Positions 24,823 to 31,854 of a stretch of 64,000 bases of DNA are shown in pieces. Each line of letters starts with the position of its first letter. Position 1 is the first letter of the stretch. The notes beneath the pieces were generated by a model. The model did no database searches. It had not been told where the DNA came from and saw nothing but the letters and a program-made list of their open reading frames with translations. A program made the translations under genes and the position numbers. Location: assembly GCF_025685425.1 (NCBI RefSeq), contig NZ_JAGTAS010000025.1:1-64000 (forward strand). The letters run 5' to 3'. Origin of the DNA: Terriglobus albidus (lineage in GTDB: Bacteria; Acidobacteriota; Terriglobia; Terriglobales; Acidobacteriaceae).

Positions 24823-27800
24823 CTAGTACCTCAGTCGTGCAGTCATTTGCAGAGTGCGCATGTTGCTGGGTGAAGCCGGCAGGCCGAATTGTGTGCTTTG
24901 GATATTGGCAACATACGATCCGAAAGCAACATGATTGAGTACGTTGTTTGCCTTGATTTGCAGATCAAGGTTCCAATGATCCCGGAGACGGAAGGTGCGG
25001 CTCATGGCGAAATCCATGCTCAACTGCGATGGGCCGGTGATAGAGTTCCGGCGTGCGTTGCCGAACTTCCCTGATGCCGGAGCTACAAAGGCAGCAGGAT
25101 TCAGGGCGAGCCCCGCGGGCGCGGCATAGACAGACGCACCGGTAAGATCAGGCCGCACGGAGCCATGCGCTCCCGTGCCTCCCAACAATGCAGCGGTATA
25201 CGGCGTGACCGGCAAACCGCTGCCGGCGGAGATCGTAAGCAGCGCTGTCCACTCTTTGTAGAACGCACCGCGCCAGCCGTCGATAAGCGAACCACCACCG
25301 ATGCCCATGCCCGTGGTGTACTGTGCGGACGCAGTGAGCAGGTGACGTTGATCGTTGCTGGACAGGCCGCGTTCCGCCGCGAGATCGCGCCAGTTCTGAG
25401 CAGCGGGCAAGGTCGCACTGCCTCCGTCTTTGCCGCCGAGCACCGCGTCATTGTCGATGGACTTGGCGAACGTATACGAGACACTTGCGGCAAAGCCGCT
25501 ATGCAAACGCCGTCGTAGCTGGAGCTGCCCTGCTTCACGGGTCGAATTGCCGCCGGAGCTGATGTATGCAAATCCGACTGGACACTCAGGGCACGGATTC
25601 CCGGCTCCGGGAGCATACGAGTTCGGATAGGACTTCTGCATCCCGTGCGTACCCTTGTTGCCGAGATAGCTCGCGCTCCATTGCAGCGACCACGGCAGAT
25701 CACGCTGCACCTCGAGTCTCCATGTTTGTATGCTGCCTATTTTCAGGTTCGGATCAACCGCGAAAGTATTCTGCGTTGTCGTGGCGCAGGGATTGAAGGC
25801 CGAGGCTAATGTCAGCGGGCAAGCAGTGCTGTTTTGTAGGCTGAGAGTCTTGGAAAATGGGACCTGTTGCGCAAGCTGGAGATAGAGCGATGGATAGACA
25901 GACGTGTCGTAATTGATACCGTAACCACCACGAACAACCATTGAGGTTCCAGTATTTGGATGCCAGGCAAAGCCGATTCTCGGTTCCAGACCAAGACGGT
26001 ATGGACGCAACAGTGAATCGGGATAGCGCTGGCCCGTAACCGTTCCCGCAGGCGCGCTTGCGAGCACAGGTGCGGCGGCGGTGAAGTCATTCGAGAGATC
26101 GAGGTTGACCAGGCGATCCTTCAGCTCAGTCATCGGTGCACCAAACTCCCAGCGGATGCCGGCATTGATGCTGAGTTCCGGGCTCAGCCGCCAGTCGTCA
26201 TTCACATAAGCGTTGTAAACGGATTGGCGCAGATACTTGTCGGCATTACCGAAGGAGATCGCGCTGGCGTCAGGAACACCAATCAGAAAGCCGGCCAGAT
26301 CGGAACCGCTGCCTGGGACGTTACTGTTGCTGGTCGCAGTTCCGGTGAAGGTCAACGTACCGCGAGGGTTCGCCTGTGCAAGGTAGTTGAACTGCTGCCG
26401 GCGAAAATCAAAACCGAATGCGAGGTTGTGCCCGGAGTGATTCCAGGTGAGGCTCGCCGACACTTTGTCCGTCTGGTTGCGATTGTGGGCACTAACGCCA
26501 TCTGTCAGCTCAGCGATGCCGCTGCCGCCGGAGAAGCTGAGAGTGGGCGGACCCCAATCGACCGGGGCACGGCTGTTGCCCTGGATACCTGCGCTGCCGG
26601 AGATATCGGTGCGGTTCTGCCAGTAGGGGACGTCTGTCGTTGCCAGGCGGCTGAAGTCGTATGCGAGATCGAGACGAAGGCGCTGATTGAAGCTGTGGAG
26701 CCAGTCGATGTTGCTGTTGAGGCCCAGAACGCGTTCGGTGTCCGTGAAACCAAAGAGGTTGCTTCCACTGGAGCGCGTGTTGGAAAAGTTGAAGTACCCT
26801 CTGAGCTGGTTCTTTGTGTCGACACTCTTATCCATCCGCAGGTTTCCGGCATCGACATGCGAACTACTGAGAAGCGGAAGCTGGAAGTTGAAGCGGCGAT
26901 TGCCCGCAACATTCGGCAATGGATAGAGATTGAGCAGAGCCTGCGCCTGCGGCGTAACCGGCACTTTGTTGTTGGCATACGGTTGTCCAGTCGCAGGGTT
27001 GTAGATGACAAGCGGTTGCCCCGTAACCGTTGTCTGGCTTGCGAGATCACCTGTGCGCTCGGCGGCGGTCGGCACCAGTGCAGACGTAGTAGCAGCAGTA
27101 CTGACGCGGTGCCAGGTGTACTGCGCAAAGAAGTGTGGACCATCGCGTAGCAGCCGCGGAATCCGCAAAGGACCGCCGAAGGTCACAGCGCCGGTGAAGT
27201 TGTTATAGGTGGGCTTGGCGCCCTCGTTTCCGGCAAGCGAATATGAGCGTGCATCTAGAGCCGAGTTCTGTTCCTGGGCCACCAGGCTGAAGTTGTACGG
27301 TCCGTGCCCGCCGGAGCGATTATTCCCAAACCCACCCGGCAGGTGGAACGTTGATGTTGCTCCATTGCTGACGCTGCCGTTCACCAGCAGCCCAGACTCC
27401 GCACCCAAGACGGCGCTGTCCGGCCGTTGCGAATCTCCGCTTGTGGAAGGTCCAGGAGTAGCGGGCTGCGCGGCAAGCTGCGGTGGGCGCGGTGCGGCGT
27501 ACACGTTTTTCTGAAGCTCGCTGAGGGTGAGTAACGACAGCTCCCAGCGACGCGGCGTGCTATCGGAGCGGACCTCAGAGCGGATCTCGATCTGCTCGTG
27601 CACCGTCGTGAAGCCGAACATCTCGACGCTGACGGTCCAGGTTCCGTCGCTGAGCTCTGCAAACGTATACGCACCTGCAGCATCGGTGACAGCAGTAACA
27701 GTCTTGCCGTCACGCGATGCTGTGACCAATGCGCCCGGGACAGGCAGGCCTTTGAAAATGACGGTGCCGCGAGCGTCTGCAGCATAAGCCTGGAGGATAG

Positions 27801-27846
27801 GCGCCGCAAGCAGCGCGAGAGCGAGCCAGAGCGAAGACGAGCGCAT
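24823..27846 (-). CDS. TonB-dependent receptor-like outer-membrane protein with carboxypeptidase-regulatory domain
   Basis: A 1007-residue acidobacterial 'Oar-like' outer-membrane protein. After a signal peptide (L-A-L-A-L-L-A-A-P-I-L-Q-A-Y-A) comes a carboxypeptidase-regulatory-like domain (about 24-90: ARGTVIFKGLPVPGALV, DAAGAYTFAEL). A Pro/Ser-rich linker and a plug-like region follow, then a long beta-barrel with many aromatic strand ends, closing T-A-R-L-R-Y. It may import large ligands or serve adhesion; cargo is unknown. Its ATG overlaps the stop of the upstream TIGR03435 gene by one base (TGATG), and the VWFA gene starts four bases after its stop. Confidence 0.9.
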   Translation of the reverse strand: MRSSSLWLALALLAAPILQAYAADARGTVIFKGLPVPGALVTASRDGKTVTAVTDAAGAYTFAELSDGTWTVSVEMFGFTTVHEQIEIRSEVRSDSTPRRWELSLLTLSELQKNVYAAPRPPQLAAQPATPGPSTSGDSQRPDSAVLGAESGLLVNGSVSNGATSTFHLPGGFGNNRSGGHGPYNFSLVAQEQNSALDARSYSLAGNEGAKPTYNNFTGAVTFGGPLRIPRLLRDGPHFFAQYTWHRVSTAATTSALVPTAAERTGDLASQTTVTGQPLVIYNPATGQPYANNKVPVTPQAQALLNLYPLPNVAGNRRFNFQLPLLSSSHVDAGNLRMDKSVDTKNQLRGYFNFSNTRSSGSNLFGFTDTERVLGLNSNIDWLHSFNQRLRLDLAYDFSRLATTDVPYWQNRTDISGSAGIQGNSRAPVDWGPPTLSFSGGSGIAELTDGVSAHNRNQTDKVSASLTWNHSGHNLAFGFDFRRQQFNYLAQANPRGTLTFTGTATSNSNVPGSGSDLAGFLIGVPDASAISFGNADKYLRQSVYNAYVNDDWRLSPELSINAGIRWEFGAPMTELKDRLVNLDLSNDFTAAAPVLASAPAGTVTGQRYPDSLLRPYRLGLEPRIGFAWHPNTGTSMVVRGGYGINYDTSVYPSLYLQLAQQVPFSKTLSLQNSTACPLTLASAFNPCATTTQNTFAVDPNLKIGSIQTWRLEVQRDLPWSLQWSASYLGNKGTHGMQKSYPNSYAPGAGNPCPECPVGFAYISSGGNSTREAGQLQLRRRLHSGFAASVSYTFAKSIDNDAVLGGKDGGSATLPAAQNWRDLAAERGLSSNDQRHLLTASAQYTTGMGIGGGSLIDGWRGAFYKEWTALLTISAGSGLPVTPYTAALLGGTGAHGSVRPDLTGASVYAAPAGLALNPAAFVAPASGKFGNARRNSITGPSQLSMDFAMSRTFRLRDHWNLDLQIKANNVLNHVAFGSYVANIQSTQFGLPASPSNMRTLQMTARLRY

Positions 27847-28694
27847 CAGTTCTCCGTCGGTGTCTTCTCAAGGTGGTCCACTACAAGCATCGTCAGAGGC
27901 GCCTTGCGGGATTCAAGCCTGAGACCATACTGTTGCACCGCGTCGAAGACGGTGGCGTGTGGTTCGGAGTGAGTGTCCGCGCCTCCATCAGGGCCCTGTC
28001 GCGGTCCCCCTGGTCCTCCGGCCATGCGGAGCATCATATTTTCCGGAAAGAAAGTGAGATCGATGTCGTACTCTCCCTGAAGACCGGTCTGATCTACGAT
28101 CGGTTTGTCGGTAAAGCGGGAGAGCGTTTCGCAGAGTGTGCTCAAAGTCACGGCGGGTCCCGTCAGGTGCATACCGGACGGGCCTCCCAGCATCTGCATG
28201 TCACCGTGCACCGGCGTGCCGGGGCGACGATTGGAGCTGTCAGGATAGTCCGACGCCTGGAGCTTCGTCGGCTTAAGCTTCGGTCCGTTCTTGCCCACAA
28301 CCAGCGCGTAGACTGCCTGCTCTTTCGTCTCGTGGTGCAGCTGGAGCTTGAAGCGGTCTCTCAGCAGAGACTCCAGCATCTCCGGGACCTGGTCTCTTGT
28401 GGCGCCCTCGGGATACTTCGCCTCGATGTCGAAGCGATTGCGTATCCAGTCAGGGCCGCTGATCTGAAACTCCTTCACGCCGTAGGCCACGCGGATGAGG
28501 TCCCGCACGGAAACATTCACGTAGTGGATCATCGAGCGGTCGGCATTCATTCTGATCGCGATCATCTCCGCCGTTGCGGATGCTCCCGGGCGAATGGACG
28601 CGACCTCGAACGACCGGTTGCTTTGTGGCTGTTGTGCAGTTGCAGCCGCAAAGGAAGCGGCAAGCACGATAGGAAGGATCGAGAGCGGTTTCAT
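27846..28694 (-). CDS. TIGR03435-family secreted protein (soil acidobacterial family)
   Basis: A 282-residue exported protein with a signal peptide (I-L-P-I-V-L-A-A-S-F-A-A-A-T-A-QQ). The family hallmarks are readable: SFEVASIRPG near the mature N-terminus, M-I-A-I-R-M-N, V-S-V-R-D-L-I-R-V-A-Y-G-V-K-E-F-Q-I, L-E-S-L-L-R-D-R-F-K-L-Q-L-H-H-E-T-K, and V-V-D-H-L-E-K-T-P-T-E-N at the end. This family is greatly expanded in Acidobacteriota, often beside BlaR1-like peptidases; its biochemical role is unknown. Here it heads an operon with an outer-membrane receptor-like protein and a VWFA protein. Confidence 0.9.
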   Translation of the reverse strand: MKPLSILPIVLAASFAAATAQQPQSNRSFEVASIRPGASATAEMIAIRMNADRSMIHYVNVSVRDLIRVAYGVKEFQISGPDWIRNRFDIEAKYPEGATRDQVPEMLESLLRDRFKLQLHHETKEQAVYALVVGKNGPKLKPTKLQASDYPDSSNRRPGTPVHGDMQMLGGPSGMHLTGPAVTLSTLCETLSRFTDKPIVDQTGLQGEYDIDLTFFPENMMLRMAGGPGGPRQGPDGGADTHSEPHATVFDAVQQYGLRLESRKAPLTMLVVDHLEKTPTEN

Positions 28695-28816
28695 GAGCCC
28701 GATTGTGCAGCGGTGCGCAGGTCAGGCGTGCAAATTGTATGTAAGGAATGTAAAGTCCCGGTAGATCAGTGTGGGTACGTCGACTTTGAGGGACATTCGA
28801 GCGAAGCTCGAACGGT

Positions 28817-28986
28817 CTTGCTTAAGGGCACGGCTTCTAGCCGTGCCGGTATAGCGCGGAGAAAAGATGCGGCTTTAGCCGCTGAGGTCAATGTATCCGC
28901 AATTCGACCTCAGCGGCTAAAGCCGCCGTCTGTGTGGATTCTGTACAGGACGGCTGAAGCCGTCCCCTTAAGCAAGGCATTCCCAC
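28817..28986. repeat. Inverted pair of GGCTAAAGCC-type palindromes
   Basis: A reverse unit (28817-28890, GCTTAAGGGCACGGC to GCTTTAGCCGCTGAGGTC) and a forward unit (28899-28986, CGACCTCAGCGGCTAAAGCC to CCCTTAAGCAAGGC) face each other. Same composite structure as 62376-62549. It lies in the 540-base gap upstream of the TIGR03435 operon and downstream of the response regulator. Confidence 0.8.
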
Positions 28987-29101
28987 CTTCGGTGCGAAAC
29001 GGTTGCGCGCCGCGCAAAACGGCTGAGCATAAACGAAGGGCCTGCTTCTTCAATGCTTCGGATAGCAAATGCATTTCATTGCGCGAATTAACGACCTAGG
29101 G

Positions 29102-29222
29102 CTCTAGTGTGGTGTCTAAGAAGTTCTACTCATAAATTTGTCATCCTGAACGTAGTGAAGGACCTGCTTTTTAACGCTTCGGATGGCAAAAATCTTCATG
29201 ATTTATGTCATGAACTTTAGAG
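29102..29222. repeat. Repeat with 'GTCATCCTGAACG(T)AGTGAAGGACCTG' core, forward copy
   Basis: About 120 bp running from CTCTAGTGTGGTGTCTAAG through TGTCATCCTGAACGTAGTG and TTAACGCTTCGGATGGCAA to GTCATGAACTTTAG. A reverse-oriented copy lies at 62555-62674, again next to a GGCTAAAGCC-type pair, and a remnant of its end (TATCTCAGAAGTTCTTC) lies at about 35088-35105. The core pairs TCATCC with GGATG to form a hairpin. Confidence 0.7.
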
Positions 29223-29235
29223 ACAGAACGCTAGA

Positions 29236-29916
29236 TCAGACCGCCAGTTTGTATCCGGCGCCCTTGATGGTGAGCAGAAAGCGCGGGTAGCGAGGATCAG
29301 CCTCGATCTTCTTGCGCAGGCCGGCTACGTGCACATCGACCGTGCGGCTCAGCATGCCACCATCGGCGGACCACACATTCTCGAGCAGTTCTTCGCGAGT
29401 GACAACGTTGCCACGACGTTCGAGCAGATACTCGAGCAAGCGGAACTCAATCGGCGTAAGAACCACGGCGGCGCCCGCGCGAGAAACTTCATGCTGACGG
29501 AAATCAACGCGGATGTCACCGAACGACGCGATTTCAGGAGAAGTCACCACCGATTGTGAGCGACGTAGCAATGCTTCGATGCGCGCCATCAGCTCGATGG
29601 GTTCGCAGTTCTTTTGCACGTAATCGTCCGCGCCAAGCTTCAGGCCCAGGACGCGATCGATCACCTCGCCCCGTGCCGTGAGCATAAGCACGGGCGCGGA
29701 GACGCCATCCCGCCGCAGATCGCGGCAGATGTCGAATCCGTTCTTACCTGGGAGCGAGACATCGAGCAGGATGAGATCAAACGGATTCGCGCAGGCAACC
29801 TGATACCCTGCGCTTCCGTTACTCTCCCATCTGATGTCATAGCCGTCGGCACGCAACCGGTCGATCACACCGATTGCAAAAGCGGGCTCGTCTTCAATGA
29901 ACAGAATGCGGGTCAT
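29236..29916 (-). CDS. OmpR/PhoB-type response regulator
   Basis: A 226-residue two-component regulator. The receiver domain (1-118) has the acidic pair in FIEDE (about 8-9), the phospho-acceptor Asp in LILLDVSLPG (about 52), the T in M-L-T-A-R and the switch Lys in DDYVQKNCEP (the usual KP is KN here). The C-terminal winged helix (about 130-226) carries LTPIEFRLLEYL and the recognition helix S-R-T-V-D-V-H-V-A-G-L-R-K-K-I. It should bind DNA direct repeats once phosphorylated. It overlaps the histidine-kinase gene stop (ATGA); that kinase precedes it in transcription... order on the minus strand is kinase first at 31574, then... regulator start at 29916 lies just inside the kinase's end, so the kinase is promoter-proximal. 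Confidence 0.93.
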   Translation of the reverse strand: MTRILFIEDEPAFAIGVIDRLRADGYDIRWESNGSAGYQVACANPFDLILLDVSLPGKNGFDICRDLRRDGVSAPVLMLTARGEVIDRVLGLKLGADDYVQKNCEPIELMARIEALLRRSQSVVTSPEIASFGDIRVDFRQHEVSRAGAAVVLTPIEFRLLEYLLERRGNVVTREELLENVWSADGGMLSRTVDVHVAGLRKKIEADPRYPRFLLTIKGAGYKLAV

Positions 29917-31574
29917 GCGGGAATTCTCAGCGTGAAGGTGCTGCCTTGTCCGGGTGTGCTTACCATCGTGATAGAACCGCCGTGCGCCTCGGCCGCTGAG
30001 CGTACGAGACTGAGGCCGATCCCAGAGCCCGAAGCACCCGTTGCTACGGCAGCTTTGCCGCGGTAGAAGGGTTCGAACAGGCGTTCCTGGTCAGAATCCT
30101 CGACACCCGGACCGCGGTCAGAGACATGAATAAGAATCGCATGTTCCTTGACAGAGTGTTCAGCTTGGATGCCGATCCATCGGCCGCTCTTTGCGTACTT
30201 GATGGCATTCGAAAGCAGATTATCGATGGCAATGCGAAGCAGGTTGGCATCGCCTTGAACGGCGGGAAGCTTCTTGGGAACGATCAGCTCTACATGAAAC
30301 TGCTCACGAGCCAGCTCTTCCTTGCGTCCGTCCAGGGCAGTAGCGATCACTGCTTCAACATCAACAGGAGTGCGATTTCTTGTGCCGAGGTGAGAGTGTA
30401 TGCCGGCATACTGAAGCGTCTGTTCGATCATCTCGCTGAGCCGGCGTGACTGCTGATGAATCAGTTCGCCGTACTGCGCAACCTTGTCCGCACCCGACAC
30501 CAGACCGTCTGCCTGATTGCGCGAAAGCATAGAGATGGATGATACAGGTGTGCGTAGTTCATGCGAGATTGCGGCAACGAACTGCATCCTCTGTTCGGCA
30601 ACCTGCTGCATCCGGTGCGCGCCAATCAAAAGAAGGACAATTGCCGCGCCAAGCAGCAGTTCCGCCGCGAGACCAAACAGGAGGTCGCGCCGGCGCTCAC
30701 CTCTGAAAGCGGCAGGAAGCGACATGCCGTGACGCGCGATCTGTAGCTCCCAGATTCCGTCTCCCAATTGAGGAGGAAGACGCGGCGCTCGACTGTGGGT
30801 TCCGATCTCATAGCGCTGAAAGATGGAGATCTCCTTTCCCGAACTACTGGGTGGACGCTTTGGCGCTGGTAGCAGATTTCGCAACTGCACCGTGAAGAAC
30901 GTCCTTCTGAGGTCCGGAGTAACCCTCGGGCCATAGATCCGCTCGCCGTCGCGACTGCGCGAGACGATCGCGAAATCATAGTCATTCATGGAAGATTCGC
31001 CAAAGGTCTCCTGCAAAAGCGTCGGGATGAGTGTGCCCTTGATGAAGTTCTCATTCAGCAACGCAACAAAGCAGAGGCTGCCGCGGGATGTCCGGAGTAT
31101 CCTGCGATCTCCGCCTGGAGCCTGCTCTTCACGGATAGAGTCAAACACGGGCGAAATGATTGCAAGCGGTTGCTGCGAGATCAAACTTGTGCATTCAACC
31201 TGCTTCATCCACTCGGGTATCGATGCGGCAGCAAAAGAACCGGAAGCATAGGCACGCTTGACGCGGGGCTGTGAACCTGAAGTATCCAGAAGGTAGAGCC
31301 CGTCCAGAAGCTTCGGAAACGCGGGCAATGGCGTCCCGGTTGACCATGCCGTTTGTGCATCGTTCTGAACGAACCCAACCGCGTCTGCGATGTTCCGACT
31401 GAAACGCGTCACGAAAAGAGAAGCGGAAACGTTGAGGTGCTCGCGCTCCCGTTGTATATCTGCAGCGGCAACGCGGTTTGACCATCGATACTGCACAAAC
31501 GCGACGACGCCAAGCAGTATCGCCAACGTAACGCAAATGGCGATCAGAGTTCGGAAGCCTAAGCGCAGGTGCAT
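29913..31574 (-). CDS. Membrane sensor histidine kinase
   Basis: A 553-residue kinase. One N-terminal membrane helix (about 8-27), an extracytoplasmic sensor region of about 270 residues with no recognised domain, a second helix (L-L-F-G-L-A-A-E-L-L-L-G-A-A-I-V-L-L-L), the dimerisation helix with the phosphorylated His in ISHELRTP (about 345), and an ATPase domain with DNLLSNAIKY, DRGPGVED and GSGIGLSLVR. It should phosphorylate the overlapping response regulator. Start: ATG 31574 is preferred because residues read from further upstream (to 31658) are the antisense of a MITE-like element. No good ribosome site is seen there. Confidence 0.9.
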   Translation of the reverse strand: MHLRLGFRTLIAICVTLAILLGVVAFVQYRWSNRVAAADIQREREHLNVSASLFVTRFSRNIADAVGFVQNDAQTAWSTGTPLPAFPKLLDGLYLLDTSGSQPRVKRAYASGSFAAASIPEWMKQVECTSLISQQPLAIISPVFDSIREEQAPGGDRRILRTSRGSLCFVALLNENFIKGTLIPTLLQETFGESSMNDYDFAIVSRSRDGERIYGPRVTPDLRRTFFTVQLRNLLPAPKRPPSSSGKEISIFQRYEIGTHSRAPRLPPQLGDGIWELQIARHGMSLPAAFRGERRRDLLFGLAAELLLGAAIVLLLIGAHRMQQVAEQRMQFVAAISHELRTPVSSISMLSRNQADGLVSGADKVAQYGELIHQQSRRLSEMIEQTLQYAGIHSHLGTRNRTPVDVEAVIATALDGRKEELAREQFHVELIVPKKLPAVQGDANLLRIAIDNLLSNAIKYAKSGRWIGIQAEHSVKEHAILIHVSDRGPGVEDSDQERLFEPFYRGKAAVATGASGSGIGLSLVRSAAEAHGGSITMVSTPGQGSTFTLRIPA

Positions 31575-31586
31575 GGACGTGGATTC

Positions 31587-31702
31587 TAAAGCATTTTTCC
31601 TGTTATTGGGTATCCCGGAAGAGGAGTGCACCGGCGTTTTCATTGCGAAAACGCCCATAGATGCGGATGCCCTACTCTACACCTACAGGAAAAACGCTCG
31701 AG
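31587..31702. repeat. MITE-like palindromic element, copy 4
   Basis: Full-length copy (TAAAGCATTTTTCCTGTTAT to CAGGAAAAACGCTCG) that starts only 13 bases upstream of the kinase ATG. It therefore occupies the expected promoter region and ribosome site of the two-component operon. The rest of the gap to 31854 is A/T-poor sequence with a TCATTTCGTCGAGCAGCGGAG motif; no gene is seen. Confidence 0.9.
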
Positions 31703-31854
31703 CTACGGCTCGTATGAAATACCAGCAGAGGACCTGGGACTCTACGTTGGAACAGCGCGATGTGCTCGTGCGATCTTGGGACATATAGGATGTTTTTGTC
31801 ATTTCGTCGAGCAGCGGAGAAATGAAAAAAAGGCGACGCAGATACGCACTGGCA

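Noticed and set aside
27873-29099. A 408-codon rightward frame across the TIGR03435 gene and repeats
   Set aside because: It covers an oppositely oriented recognised gene and then repeats; composition (Arg, Val, His) is that of an antisense frame.
31575-31658. N-terminal extension of the histidine kinase
   Set aside because: Its residues are the antisense of the MITE-like element, and the same peptide (A-M-K-T-P-x-H-S-S-S-G-I-P) appears at other copies, so it is not kinase sequence.
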